This document shows positions 26,486 to 35,647 of a DNA stretch of 64,000 nt, piece by piece. Source of the stretch: JAYZQT01 sp036136335 (lineage in GTDB: Bacteria; Pseudomonadota; Alphaproteobacteria; MPNO01; UBA830). Location of the stretch: the NCBI GenBank assembly GCA_036136335.1, contig JAYZQT010000056.1, positions 91,567 to 155,566 on the forward strand, written 5' to 3'. The notes under the pieces are model-generated. The model was not told the DNA's origin and searched no databases. It worked only from the letters and a program-made list of their open reading frames with translations. Position numbers and translations under genes: made by a program. How positions within the stretch are numbered: position 1 is the first letter of the stretch; every line of letters starts with the position of its first letter.

Positions 26486-26959
26486 GTGACAAAAGATACC
26501 GACCAGCAGACTCGTTTTGACCCTATCGGGTATTTAATAGGTGATGTCTCGCGCATGATACGCACCGTATACGATCGGCGGGTTGAGCCGCTAGGACTTA
26601 CACGTGCGCAATGGCGCGTGCTGACAAGGCTAAATCGCTTAGAGAGTTGCACCCAGACCGAACTGGCCTCGGAGCTCGAGATTGAAAAACCTACCCTCGG
26701 TAAACTCATCGACCGCCTTGAAACGAAAGGGTGGGTGGAGAGGCGACAGGATGCTATTGATGCGCGTTCGAAGCGACTGTTTCTGACGCCTGCGGCGCGC
26801 CCGGTCCTTGATGAAATGTACCAGAGAGCTGCTGAAGTGGTCGGAGGCATTTTTGATGGGTTAAGCGCTGACGATGCCGCGCGTCTCTATGATTCGCTAA
26901 ATCACATTAAGGCAAATCTGGCTGGTATGCTCGATGAGTCTATACCCGTGGAGGGTTGA
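26486..26959 (+). CDS. MarR-family regulator of an EmrAB-type efflux operon
   Basis: A 157-residue MarR protein (GTG start at 26486). The winged helix is visible: LTRAQWRVLTRLNRLESCTQTELASELEIEKPTLGKLIDRLETKGWVERRQDAIDARSKRLFLT. The PTLGKLIDRLE recognition helix and the DARSKR wing are typical of SlyA/EmrR/MarR-type drug-responsive repressors. Its stop codon at 26957-26959 is followed 2 bp later by the fusion-protein start, so it is in one operon with the exporter, as in E. coli emrRAB. The 43-bp palindrome begins 65 bp before its start. Confidence 0.88.
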   Translation: MTKDTDQQTRFDPIGYLIGDVSRMIRTVYDRRVEPLGLTRAQWRVLTRLNRLESCTQTELASELEIEKPTLGKLIDRLETKGWVERRQDAIDARSKRLFLTPAARPVLDEMYQRAAEVVGGIFDGLSADDAARLYDSLNHIKANLAGMLDESIPVEG

Positions 26960-26961
26960 AT

Positions 26962-28017
26962 ATGGGTCGCACCGTGCTGCGTTTTATTCTGCTTTTTGTG
27001 GTGCCTGCATTAGGGTTGGTTGCAGGTGCTCATTATTGGGTGAAAAGCACCCGCTATGTGTCGACAGAAAACGCTTATGTCAAAGCGCATCACCTCGCGA
27101 TAAGCGCCGATATTGACGGCCGCGCCGTGCGCGTTCTGGTAAATGAAAACGACAGTGTGCAAAAGGGTGATCTTTTGTTCGAACTCGATCCGGAACAGCA
27201 CCGGATAGATCTGGCAAAGGCAGAAGCGGAGCTGGGTGGTATCCGGAATACCCTGGATGCGCTCCGCGCTGAATTTCGCACTGCAAAAGCAGAACTCAGG
27301 GAAGCCCAGCAGGAGGTGCAGTATTATAAACGTGTATATGACCGCCAGCGGAAACTAGTCCAGCGAGGTGTGGCGTCGCGTGCGAGTTTCGATAAGGCAG
27401 AGCGTAATTTGACCCAGACACGCCAGTTTACAAGGACGATTAATCAGAAGATCCAACAGGTGCTGGCAAAGCTTGGTGGGCGCGCGACGATCCCCGCTGA
27501 AAAGCACCCCATGTATATGGAGGCCCTCGCCAAAAAACAGCAGGCTGCATTGAACCTGAGACGCACCCAGGTCACCGCTCCCGCAGATGGCATTGTTGGC
27601 AAGGTAACGTTGCAGGTTGGTGAATACGTGCAGGAGGGAAGGTCTGTAATACCAATTGTCAAGGGTGGTGAGACCTGGGTAGAGGCTAATCTTAAGGAAA
27701 CTCAGCTCACCCACGTCCGTCGGGGACAAATTGCTACGTTGGTCGTTGATGCCTATCCCGAGAAGGAATGGACTGCAAAAGTGATTTCTATCAGTCCCTC
27801 AACAGGCGCTGAACTTTCGGTACTTCCACCTCAGAATGCGAGTGGTAACTGGGTAAAGGTTGTTCAACGTGTCCCCGTTCGGCTGGAACTCGATTCGCCG
27901 CGAAGCGGTCAACCATTACGTGCAGGGATGACGGTAGCGGTGTCTATCGACACAACGCGGGACCGGTCTTTATTCCAGATGATTGATACCGCATTGGCGG
28001 ATATCACTGGAAAATGA
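26962..28017 (+). CDS. HlyD/EmrA-family membrane fusion protein
   Basis: A 351-residue periplasmic adaptor. One N-terminal transmembrane helix (VLRFILLFVVPALGLVAGAHYW) is followed by a lipoyl-like half (NAYVKAHHLAISADIDGRAVRVLVNENDSVQKGDLLFELDP), a coiled-coil hairpin at about residues 75-185 with many Ala/Glu/Arg repeats, and the second lipoyl/beta-barrel half. Start at ATG 26962, 7 nt after GGAGGG. It would link the EmrB-type pump to an outer-membrane channel; no tolC-like gene is in the window. It overlaps the pump gene by 4 bp (ATGA). Confidence 0.88.
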   Translation: MGRTVLRFILLFVVPALGLVAGAHYWVKSTRYVSTENAYVKAHHLAISADIDGRAVRVLVNENDSVQKGDLLFELDPEQHRIDLAKAEAELGGIRNTLDALRAEFRTAKAELREAQQEVQYYKRVYDRQRKLVQRGVASRASFDKAERNLTQTRQFTRTINQKIQQVLAKLGGRATIPAEKHPMYMEALAKKQQAALNLRRTQVTAPADGIVGKVTLQVGEYVQEGRSVIPIVKGGETWVEANLKETQLTHVRRGQIATLVVDAYPEKEWTAKVISISPSTGAELSVLPPQNASGNWVKVVQRVPVRLELDSPRSGQPLRAGMTVAVSIDTTRDRSLFQMIDTALADITGK

Positions 28018-29543
28018 CGTCTGTCGTTTCGGTTGCTGAGGAGCGGACCGAAAAATTCAAACGCCGTATGATCACAGCGTCAGTTATGATGGCGACCACT
28101 GTCGTAATCATCGACATGACGATTGCAACGATTGCACTTCCCCACATGCAGGGTGGACTGAGTGCGAGTCAGGATCAGATTTCGTGGGTAATGACCACCT
28201 ATTTCATGATGCAGGCGGTCACAATGTCTGCGACTGGGTGGCTTGCTGGACGTATCGGCCGAAAGCGACTTTATATCTATTCCTTGGTCGGCTTCGCAGT
28301 CTGCTCGGTTCTATCCGGTAACGCCACTTCAATTGAAGAAATCTTGGTTTATCGTGCACTTCAGGGAATGTTTTCTGCACCTGTGGTACCAATCAGTCAG
28401 GCTTTAATGCTCGATTCCTATCCACGAGAAAAACACGCACAGGCCATGTCTATCTGGGGCGTGGGGGTGATGTTCGCGCCGGTGATGGGGCCTGTGATCG
28501 GCGGATGGCTCACAGATGAATACAGTTGGCGCTGGGTATTCTATGTGTCAATGCCATTTTCAATTCTTGGTATTGCGGGGGCTCTGGTATTTATCCGTGA
28601 GACACCAAAAAACATGGAGCGCAGGTTTGACTGGTTTGGTTTCACCGCGCTCGCGCTGGCACTGGCAGCGACACAGTTTCTTCTTGATCGCGGGGAGACT
28701 GAGGGTTGGTTTGATTCGAACATGATCCTTGTCACGGGTGCCATCGTCGTGGTGTCTTTTTATTTATTTGTTGTGCACAGTATGACGACTGTCAATCCCT
28801 TCATCAGTCCCGGGATTCTGAAGGATCGGAACTACATGCTCGGCTTGGTCTTTATGTTTTTGCTGGGGGTTCTGGTCCTTTCAATGAACGTAATAATGCC
28901 GTTATTTCTTCAGAACGCTCGCGGATATCCCATTCTCACGGCCGCGCTCGTCATGATGCCGCGTGGATTAGGCTCGCTGTTCGGGTTGTTACTGGCAGGT
29001 AAGCTGACCGGCCGCATGGACCCCCGAATTCAGATCGCGATTGGCTTCGGATCGACAGCATACTCCGCCTATTTGTTTTCTACCTTCACCACTGACGTTG
29101 GGGTCTGGGCGCTTATCATCGCCGCATTTTTTAACGGAATTGGCATTGGTATGATTTTCGTGCCACTGACAGCAGTGTCCTTCTGGACGTTACCCGCCAA
29201 ACTTCGCACAGAAGCTTCTACTTATGCGAGCCTGTTCCGTAATTATGGCAGCGGTATCGGGGTCTCCATTGTCATTAGCGTTCTGTCCCGAACCCGTCAG
29301 ACAAGTCACGCATATATGACAGAACGGACCAACCCATATAACGAAGTAATGCAGGCACCGTGGCTGCCGCAACAATGGGATCTTCTCACGGCCGACGGCC
29401 TTCGTCTGCTCGACGCAGAGATATCACGGCAGGCCCTCTCGATTGGATTTCTAAATGATTTTCAACTCATTATGATTGGAGCCCTGATATCCATACCGAT
29501 GGTATTGATGTTATCTCGTGGCAAGGACGATGCGACGGAATGA
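28014..29543 (+). CDS. DHA2-family MFS drug exporter (EmrB/QacA type)
   Basis: A 509-residue proton-coupled multidrug exporter with about 14 predicted membrane helices. Motif A-like GWLAGRIGRKRLYIYSL after helix 2 and motif C GPVIGGWLTDEYSWRWVF identify the DHA2 antiporters. It ends the marR-emrA-emrB operon. Given the setting among aromatic-degrading enzymes, it may export toxic aromatics or pathway intermediates, controlled by the MarR regulator. Confidence 0.9.
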   Translation: MTSVVSVAEERTEKFKRRMITASVMMATTVVIIDMTIATIALPHMQGGLSASQDQISWVMTTYFMMQAVTMSATGWLAGRIGRKRLYIYSLVGFAVCSVLSGNATSIEEILVYRALQGMFSAPVVPISQALMLDSYPREKHAQAMSIWGVGVMFAPVMGPVIGGWLTDEYSWRWVFYVSMPFSILGIAGALVFIRETPKNMERRFDWFGFTALALALAATQFLLDRGETEGWFDSNMILVTGAIVVVSFYLFVVHSMTTVNPFISPGILKDRNYMLGLVFMFLLGVLVLSMNVIMPLFLQNARGYPILTAALVMMPRGLGSLFGLLLAGKLTGRMDPRIQIAIGFGSTAYSAYLFSTFTTDVGVWALIIAAFFNGIGIGMIFVPLTAVSFWTLPAKLRTEASTYASLFRNYGSGIGVSIVISVLSRTRQTSHAYMTERTNPYNEVMQAPWLPQQWDLLTADGLRLLDAEISRQALSIGFLNDFQLIMIGALISIPMVLMLSRGKDDATE

Positions 29544-29545
29544 CC

Positions 29546-29610
29546 AACCTTTGAATGATAATAACTGAGGTCCGAATCCTTTTATGTTAAACCTTACCCG
29601 ATCAAAGGTT
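29546..29610 (+). terminator. Possible terminator after the efflux operon
   Basis: AACCTTTGA (29546-29554) and TCAAAGGTT (29602-29610) are exact 9-bp inverted repeats directly after the exporter stop, and the second arm is followed by TTCTGCTTT. The 47-nt loop is long for an intrinsic terminator, so this is tentative. Confidence 0.3.
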
Positions 29611-29686
29611 TTCTGCTTTAGCGCCGTCGAAGTTGCTTCTACAGCTTCGGTTCATCACAAAATCCAAAATCTGCTTTCTGTTTTTC

Positions 29687-30433
29687 ATGTCCCGCCCCAA
29701 TAAATCCCGCCTACGTAATACGCTAAAAAAGCTAAACCGTATTGGCGCAGGTGATGTGGACCCATTGGTTGTTGCGCAGGAAGCACTTGATTACCTATCG
29801 ATGATGGCGGGCATGAAGCCGGTAATGCTGCTGGGGCGGGGTTATAATGACCAGAGCTGGATCAAGGGCGTACTGCAGATCGCGACCGATCAGAAACTGC
29901 AGGTGATCGAAGGTCCATTCTGGGACGCAAGCGCTGACTCAGGTGCAGGCGCTGATTTGCCAGACTGGTACCTGGATCATACCCGCCGGGCATTTTCTGA
30001 AAACCGCGCTTGGTATATCTGTAGAGCCCGAGTAATAGGCGATGAAGTGGAAGAAATCTGTCGAACGGCGTGCATTACCGTTGCACAGGAAGCGCGTCTT
30101 TTGAATTATCCGGAATGTTGCGTTCGTTATCATTACGAGAAAGCAGCGGAATACCAGCGAATGTGGCTATCGCTACTGCGCCGAAAGGCAAGTGGCGACG
30201 ATAAAAAGGCTATTGATATGCTTGCCCAGGGCGAACCAATTGAACCTCAAACAGAAGACGATCTTGAAAATCTCGAAGTTGCAATGACCACCAGTCCAGT
30301 TCCATTCACAAGTATAAATGCCTGCCGCTCCTGTCTTGACGGCGGTCCAGCGGCGCCCGCACAACTCAAATCTGTTGAGGGGTATGACCTTGCATTCGAG
30401 ATTGATAAGGGACTATTGAAGGCGTTAGGTTAA
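29687..30433 (+). CDS. Uncharacterised protein with conserved-looking cysteine motifs
   Basis: A 248-residue protein I cannot assign to a family. ATG 29687 (MSRPNKSRLRN) is preferred over a start 18 codons earlier that adds a hydrophobic leader. Cysteines group in three places: a CRTAC pair, LNYPECCVRYHYEKA, and a late CRSCL. The YPECC motif recalls small redox or metal-binding proteins (a YPxCC element occurs in DUF483-like proteins), but this is only a resemblance. It lies after the efflux operon by about 140 bp and converges with the DapA-like gene. Confidence 0.5.
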   Translation: MSRPNKSRLRNTLKKLNRIGAGDVDPLVVAQEALDYLSMMAGMKPVMLLGRGYNDQSWIKGVLQIATDQKLQVIEGPFWDASADSGAGADLPDWYLDHTRRAFSENRAWYICRARVIGDEVEEICRTACITVAQEARLLNYPECCVRYHYEKAAEYQRMWLSLLRRKASGDDKKAIDMLAQGEPIEPQTEDDLENLEVAMTTSPVPFTSINACRSCLDGGPAAPAQLKSVEGYDLAFEIDKGLLKALG

Positions 30434-30687
30434 ACTTGACTTGATTAAAGGCGTCAGAACGCGGAACGCATCCACGAGATCCTCGGCGCAATGCCACCCC
30501 ACAAAGTCTCCTGTCTTCCGGGCGTTATATTATTGTTTTGAAACCTGTTCAAACAACATGCTGGAGGTTTCGCTACCCGCTGTAGCTTTAACGATTATAC
30601 AATTAAAAAAGAGTTCGAGGTCGAGTGTTCAATCACAAAATCCGGCGGGTACAGGCGCGCGCCGGAACGGATTTGTATCCCGCTCGG

Positions 30688-31614
30688 CTATGCTGCTTTC
30701 GGCATTTTTCTGGTACCGATCAGGCCCGCCCGTTTCAGCACGCCGTCAAGGCGTTTCTCCAGATCTTTCGTAGCAGGGACCATGGGCAGGCGATGTTCGT
30801 TCTTAGGCATTATGCCCAGCTTTTTCATCATATATTTTATCGCAATTGGATTGGTGTCGTAAAACACAGCCTGGTTGATTTCAAACAGGTCGTAGTGAAG
30901 TTTCTGTGCCTTCTTCAGGTCGCCAGCCCAGATAGATTCGCACATCCTGGCCAGTTTTCTGGGCTGTAAATTACCTACGGCATTCATAAGGCCGCATGCG
31001 CCGACGGCCATCATCGGATATGAGAGGTCTTCCAGGCCAACAAAGATGCGGAAACTCATGCCAAAATGGTCGAGACATTCCGATGCGAAACCGAGATCGT
31101 CCACAGCGTGTTTCATGCCAACAAAATTAGCGCAGGCCCTGGAAATCTGGTCGAGCGTGTCAAGCGTGACTGATATCGCGGTCCGTCCAGGTATGTGATA
31201 GATCATCCACGGCAATGAGGTCTGCTTACCTAGCGTTTTATAGTATTCCACAAGGCCACGCTGGGGCGGCCGAGTATAATACGGTGTGACGATCAGAAGC
31301 GCGTCTACTCCGGCGTTTTCAGCGTGTTTGGTTAATGCCGACGTTTCCTGCAGGTTCTGGGAACCCGTGGCCGCAACAATTGGCAGCTTTCCCGCCGCAG
31401 CTTCGATCGCCACGTCGACGATCCGGTTTCGTTCCCCCACCGTAAGCGAGGCCGGCTCTGAGGTGGTGCCGTTTACGAGGATTCCGTGGGAGCCATTCTT
31501 GACCTGAAACTCCACCAGTCCGGCATAGGCATCATAATCAACATTACCGTTTCGAAACGGGGTAATCAGCGGCGGAATAGAGCCCCTGAGAAAGGTTTTG
31601 GGCAATTTCATCAT
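30688..31614 (-). CDS. Dihydrodipicolinate synthase/N-acetylneuraminate lyase-family aldolase
   Basis: A 308-residue class I aldolase of the DapA family. The Schiff-base lysine is in FVGMKHAVDD; the YYTRPPQRGLVEYYKTL and YHIPGRTAIS segments supply the catalytic tyrosine and active-site loop. I prefer ATG 31614, 9 nt after GGAG (31624-31627). The family includes dihydrodipicolinate synthase and many 2-oxo-acid aldolases and dehydratases. Because it follows the cupin dioxygenase gene on the same strand, a catabolic aldolase or hydratase-aldolase is more likely than lysine synthesis. Confidence 0.85.
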   Translation of the reverse strand: MMKLPKTFLRGSIPPLITPFRNGNVDYDAYAGLVEFQVKNGSHGILVNGTTSEPASLTVGERNRIVDVAIEAAAGKLPIVAATGSQNLQETSALTKHAENAGVDALLIVTPYYTRPPQRGLVEYYKTLGKQTSLPWMIYHIPGRTAISVTLDTLDQISRACANFVGMKHAVDDLGFASECLDHFGMSFRIFVGLEDLSYPMMAVGACGLMNAVGNLQPRKLARMCESIWAGDLKKAQKLHYDLFEINQAVFYDTNPIAIKYMMKKLGIMPKNEHRLPMVPATKDLEKRLDGVLKRAGLIGTRKMPKAA

Positions 31615-31730
31615 CGTGGTCATCTCCGAATCGAAAACTCAGTGATCTCCTAATTATTCCAGGGGCCGGGTTTTGTGTTCGTTTTCCTGCAGAATTGAAC
31701 GTGATTTTTGCTGCGCGTTCAGTTTTTTGT

Positions 31731-32879
31731 TTATTCACCAGCCTGGAGCAGCTTTGCTGCATTGGTCTCGAAACCCGAATTGGCACCAAGAACCGACCAG
31801 GGGTGTTTCAGATCTTCCTGCCAAAGAAGACTTTCCATGAAGATGTTCAGTGGTTGGTCCTGCACGGTGAGTTCATAGACGGATTCGTCATAGGACGCAT
31901 GATTGTGTACGCCCCACCCTGGCGCCGACAACATTAAATCGCCTGCCTTCCATTCGTAAACCTTCCCTTCGACGGTCGAACGTCCCGAGCCATGAAAGTA
32001 GTAATTGATAGCTGACGATACATGTCTATGTGGGCGGTCCACAATTTTGGGCGGACGTACTGTCATTGTTGCAAAAAAGTTTGGCGTTGTACCGTTGAAC
32101 CGGGTGGTCATCGGGTTGAAAAGCAGATAGAGGCGCCGTCCGCGGTATTCAGACCCAAGTGCGGTCAATTTGTCCAGCTCAGCCTTGACGTCTTGCCAGG
32201 ACCAATGTAGCGCGTTTGAATCAATTGATGCCGGGTTAATAAGAGTCTCGTATGGCATTAACCAAGCGCCATCCTCGTTTAGCTGGAATGTGCCGTAAGG
32301 GCTTTTCGACGACGCGTCAGCGACATTGGAATTTTCGCGAGCGGTTTTTTCCGCGGCTTGCTTTTCCGCTGTTTTCACCAACTCCATCATCGGTGGTGGC
32401 TCCTCGTCCACGATGTGAACGTTCATTTTTTCAAGTAGAGGGGAATTTGAATAGGTCAGACGAACCTGCAGGTCCTTCGACTCATTTACATGCCAGTAGG
32501 TGCCCATCGAAGGGAAATTGTACACGTCGTATTGCTTGAACCCGATTTTTTTGCCGTTGACGATCGAGTGTCCCTCACCCTGGATACAAAAGTTGACCTG
32601 GGTGGAATTATGACGGATTGGGGCGGTCTGTTCGCCGGGCTTGAGGACCTCAAGCGTTACCCGCACGCCGGGGTTAAGGCCTGGGCCGACCCCCAGTTCT
32701 TCCCAGCGCGGGTGAACAATCAGGGATTGACGGCGGCCATTTTCGGGCCGAGACAGCTCGGAAAGGCGAGCAATCTCTTCATCCATCTCTTCTTTCGTGA
32801 TTGTGATGGGTTCCCACAAATTTAACTTTTTGGGGTATTGGTACCCGGTACGGTCTATGAATTTAGGGTTGTCGCTCAT
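31731..32879 (-). CDS. Bicupin dioxygenase (gentisate 1,2-dioxygenase-like)
   Basis: A 382-residue protein with two cupin domains, as in gentisate or salicylate 1,2-dioxygenases. The N-terminal cupin includes NFCIQGEGHSIVNGKKIGF and YWHVNES; the C-terminal one has HRHVSSAINYYFHGSGRSTVEGK and WGVHNHASYDESV, each with histidines for Fe(II). ATG 32879 is chosen over an upstream in-frame ATG because GGAGAG lies 5-10 nt before it. Such enzymes cleave the ring between hydroxyl and carboxyl carbons with O2. It lies downstream of a MarR gene and upstream of the aldolase. Confidence 0.85.
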   Translation of the reverse strand: MSDNPKFIDRTGYQYPKKLNLWEPITITKEEMDEEIARLSELSRPENGRRQSLIVHPRWEELGVGPGLNPGVRVTLEVLKPGEQTAPIRHNSTQVNFCIQGEGHSIVNGKKIGFKQYDVYNFPSMGTYWHVNESKDLQVRLTYSNSPLLEKMNVHIVDEEPPPMMELVKTAEKQAAEKTARENSNVADASSKSPYGTFQLNEDGAWLMPYETLINPASIDSNALHWSWQDVKAELDKLTALGSEYRGRRLYLLFNPMTTRFNGTTPNFFATMTVRPPKIVDRPHRHVSSAINYYFHGSGRSTVEGKVYEWKAGDLMLSAPGWGVHNHASYDESVYELTVQDQPLNIFMESLLWQEDLKHPWSVLGANSGFETNAAKLLQAGE

Positions 32880-32935
32880 ACAGCTCTCCTTTGAATGACG
32901 CCGCCGGATCTCTATGCCAAGCGGATTCCTTAGAT

Positions 32936-32965
32936 ATCTTAGTTTTTGCCGTCGCGCCAAGTCAA
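32936..32965 (-). promoter_or_regulatory. Promoter of the cupin gene with possible operator
   Basis: On the minus strand TTGACT (complement of 32960-32965) and TAAGAT (complement of 32936-32941) form a -35/-10 pair with an 18-bp spacer, pointing at the cupin start at 32879. The 8-bp palindrome AGATATCT (32932-32939) overlaps the -10 and would be the place for the MarR regulator encoded just upstream. Called by eye. Confidence 0.4.
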
Positions 32966-32989
32966 GCGACCGGACCGGAATCTGGTTTC

Positions 32990-33484
32990 TTAATGGTGCC
33001 TAACCCCCAAATTTTCGCGTAACTTCTCTAAGAGTGATCGAAGCTGAGCAAGATCCTCGTTTGAAAATCCTGCGGTCGCAACGTTGTTCACGTCAATCGC
33101 AATGGGCATCAGTTCCGTTTTTAGCGCCCGGGCCTTGTCAGTCAGGTAAATGTTGATGGTTCGGCGGTCCTTCGGGTTTCGTATCCGCTCGATCATGCCG
33201 CTGCGGGCAAGAAGCCGAAGTGCGCTGACGGTCGTGGGCTCCGTGGTACCGACGCGACGGCTGAGTTCGCGTTGGCTCAACCCTTCTTCATCCCATAGTG
33301 CACGGAGGAAATACCATTGACCTGGTGTGATGGCGTGTCTTTGCAGACGGGTTCTAAGCGCTTTTGCAAAAAGAAGGTGGGTGTCCCGAACGAGGTAGCC
33401 GGCACTGTTCTCCGGGCGGAGGTCGGCGCTGTGTCCCGGTGTTGCAGGCTGCTTTAGTTCTGGGTTCAAAGACATTTCCACCAT
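32990..33484 (-). CDS. MarR-family transcriptional regulator
   Basis: A 164-residue MarR protein. Its core ITPGQWYFLRALWDEEGLSQRELSRRVGTTEPTTVSALRLLARSGMIERIRNPKDRRTINIYLT shows the winged helix, with PTTVSALRLL as the recognition helix and the DRRTINIYLT wing. I use ATG 33484; an ATG at 33475 is also possible. It precedes the cupin and aldolase genes on the same strand, across a 110-bp gap that contains the cupin promoter, so it is the likely regulator of that ring-cleavage operon. Confidence 0.85.
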   Translation of the reverse strand: MVEMSLNPELKQPATPGHSADLRPENSAGYLVRDTHLLFAKALRTRLQRHAITPGQWYFLRALWDEEGLSQRELSRRVGTTEPTTVSALRLLARSGMIERIRNPKDRRTINIYLTDKARALKTELMPIAIDVNNVATAGFSNEDLAQLRSLLEKLRENLGVRHH

Positions 33485-33640
33485 AATTTTGGCCGCCAAC
33501 GCGCCATCTGAGATTTATTCCCAAAACACCTTATTGCCTAGCAGTCAGCTGAACAACCCACGGCAGAATTTAGGTGGATACCCTCTAGTCTCGAAGACGC
33601 CATGTCCGTTTGTGGCTTCGGTCGTCAGCGGAAAACGGCA

Positions 33641-34063
33641 TTATTCATCGGCTCTATATCGGCGCCGCCCTCGCTTAAGTGTGCCTCGCCGGACCTTGTC
33701 GTCAGCCCGCTGTTTTCGCGCGGCTTTTCCTGGCCGGGTTGCAACTCGGCGATCCGGAACCGTCGCGGCCTTGGCAATCAGCTTTAACAGCCGGTCGAGT
33801 GCTTCTCGTCGGTTTTGATCCTGCGTACGGCGCCGATTTGCGGTAATAACGATAACACCGTCCTTTGTGATCCGGGACCCGGCCAAAGCCACCAGACGAA
33901 GGCGGATGGGTTGTGGTAAAGACGGGGAGTTTCGCGCATCAAAGCGAAGCTGTACGGCTGAAGCCACCTTGTTCACATTCTGTCCACCAGGTCCTTTTGA
34001 TCGAATGAATTTTTCTTCGATTTCTTCATCCCTTATGGATAGCGTATCGTTTATCTGTATCAT
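33641..34063 (-). CDS. arfB: ArfB (YaeJ) ribosome-rescue peptidyl-tRNA hydrolase
   Basis: A 140-residue class-I-release-factor-like protein. It carries the GGQ motif in RSKGPGGQNVNKVASAVQLRFD that hydrolyses peptidyl-tRNA, and the long basic C-terminal tail (RPGKAARKQRADDKVRRGTLKRGRRRYR) that ArfB threads into the empty mRNA channel of stalled ribosomes. Length and layout match E. coli YaeJ. It is divergent from greB with only 29 bp between starts. A housekeeping gene inside the accessory region. Confidence 0.92.
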   Translation of the reverse strand: MIQINDTLSIRDEEIEEKFIRSKGPGGQNVNKVASAVQLRFDARNSPSLPQPIRLRLVALAGSRITKDGVIVITANRRRTQDQNRREALDRLLKLIAKAATVPDRRVATRPGKAARKQRADDKVRRGTLKRGRRRYRADE

Positions 34064-34092
34064 TTGCGCACTCTAACGCTGAGAGCCGGTCT

Positions 34093-34572
34093 TTGCAGCA
34101 GGATCCCAAGAACTATATCACGCCCGAGGGCATAGCGCGGCTGCGTGCTGAACTCCGGCAGCTACGTCGGGTTGAACGTCCTAGCGTAGTAGAGGTCGCG
34201 GCGTGGGCGGCCGGAAATGGAGATCGGTCCGAAAATGGTGACTACATATACGGAAAGAAACGCCTCCGCGAGATCGATAGCAGAATTCGACACCTCTTGA
34301 AGCGTATGGAAATTGCTCTGGTTGTGCATCCGGATCAACGGACTGACCAAAACCGGGTATTCTTTGGTGCCACGGTGACATATGAAGATCAACACGGTGA
34401 TTTAAGGACTGTGAGAATTGTTGGGATTGATGAGGCTCGGATTGAAAGAGGGGAAGTAAGCTGGGTGTCACCGGTTGCTCGTGGGCTGATGGGGGCATCC
34501 AAAGGCGATGTTGTGACGCTTCAAACGCCGGAAGGCATCGTTGATATCGAAGTAATTGCAATCGACTACTAA
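34093..34572 (+). CDS. greB: GreB transcript cleavage factor
   Basis: A 159-residue Gre factor. The coiled-coil N-terminus has ITPEGIARLRAELRQLRRVERPSVVEVAAWAAGNGDRSENGDYIYGKKRLREIDSR, where the acidic D-E tip (GDRSENGDY) activates RNA cleavage by stalled RNA polymerase; the C-terminal FKBP-like domain follows. The RERP/KKRLRE-type basic patch marks GreB rather than GreA. The only in-frame start near the family N-terminus is TTG 34093, with GAGAG 7 nt before it. Confidence 0.92.
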   Translation: MQQDPKNYITPEGIARLRAELRQLRRVERPSVVEVAAWAAGNGDRSENGDYIYGKKRLREIDSRIRHLLKRMEIALVVHPDQRTDQNRVFFGATVTYEDQHGDLRTVRIVGIDEARIERGEVSWVSPVARGLMGASKGDVVTLQTPEGIVDIEVIAIDY

Positions 34573-34677
34573 TTTTAGCGTCTAAGTAATTAGTGTTTCC
34601 AGGTGTCTCAATCGAAGCCGGTGCTGGCGCATGCGTCTCCCGTACAGTAGGTTCAACTAGTTAAAATAGCGTTCGGT

Positions 34678-35637
34678 TTGGATTTTCACTTGGCCTCCAC
34701 CACATCACCATCTTCATTGGCAGATGCCGCTGCGCGCAAGCGCTTGTTCATTGGATATCTGTTTCTAGTCCTTGCGCTTTTGGTTTGGGCCGGCAATTCG
34801 ATCGTTGGCAGATCAACCGCCGGCGCAGATATCCCGCCCCTAGCTTTCACATTCTGGCGGTGGGCGACGGCACTGCTCATCTTTGCCATCTTTTTTGGGG
34901 TTCGCGCTTGGCGACAGCGGATTGAGATACTCGCGGCCTGGAAATTTGTCGTTCCTTTCTCCATTATATCGATCGCGGGCTTTAACGCGGTGTTCTACAT
35001 AGCGCTTCAGAAATCCACGGCATTACAGGTCAGCCTGATCCAATCCATACTTCCAGTCGTGGTCCTTTTGCTGGGCCTTGTCATTCTGCGCGAACGGATT
35101 ACCGGCCGCCAATGGTGGGGTGTAGTATTTTCCATGGCGGGTGCGATGATAATCGTTATCCGTGGCGATGTTACGGTTTTGCAGACCCTTGCGCTGGGTG
35201 AGGGAGATGTCTGGGCCCTTGCCGCAGTGTTTTTGTGGGCATGGCAGGCATTTTTGATGCGCTGGAAACCCAAGAACATAGATATCATGGCCTTCATGAC
35301 GGTGATCAGTCTGATCGGCGTAGTTGTGCTTCTGCCATTCTATTTGTGGGAAACGATGACCTTTTCACCCATGCCGTTCACACAAACGAGCATAATTTTT
35401 GTTCTTTATGTGGCGGTTATGGCGAGCTTCATAGGCACCACCTGCTGGAATGAGGGAACGTTTCGTGCAGGCGGCGTGCAGGCCGGATACTTCGGGAATC
35501 TGTTTCCAATTTTCGCTGGTGCGCTCGCAATCATCATCTTGGGTGAGGAACTACGCTGGTATCATGTTGTGGGAGCGGTTTCCGTGTTAATCGGGATCTG
35601 GCTTGCCACGTTTAGACAAGTCCGCATTGCAACCTAG
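34678..35637 (+). CDS. EamA/DMT-family transporter
   Basis: A 319-residue EamA transporter with two repeats of about five helices: YLFLVLALLVWAGNSIVGR opens the first; FLWAWQAFLMRWKPKNIDIMAFMTVISLIG lies in the second. The conserved end AGYFGNLFPIFAGALAIIILGEELRWYHVVGAVSVLIGIWLA closes it. The start is a TTG at 34678 with no strong ribosome site, so the N-terminus is uncertain. It heads a tandem set with two damaged relatives downstream. Confidence 0.82.
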   Translation: MDFHLASTTSPSSLADAAARKRLFIGYLFLVLALLVWAGNSIVGRSTAGADIPPLAFTFWRWATALLIFAIFFGVRAWRQRIEILAAWKFVVPFSIISIAGFNAVFYIALQKSTALQVSLIQSILPVVVLLLGLVILRERITGRQWWGVVFSMAGAMIIVIRGDVTVLQTLALGEGDVWALAAVFLWAWQAFLMRWKPKNIDIMAFMTVISLIGVVVLLPFYLWETMTFSPMPFTQTSIIFVLYVAVMASFIGTTCWNEGTFRAGGVQAGYFGNLFPIFAGALAIIILGEELRWYHVVGAVSVLIGIWLATFRQVRIAT

Positions 35638-35647
35638 GGTGAGTGAA

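Noticed and set aside
30641..30666. TCCGGCG / CGCCGGA hairpin between the 29687 and DapA-like genes
   Set aside because: Short stem in a GC-rich stretch without a U-run; not distinguishable from chance.
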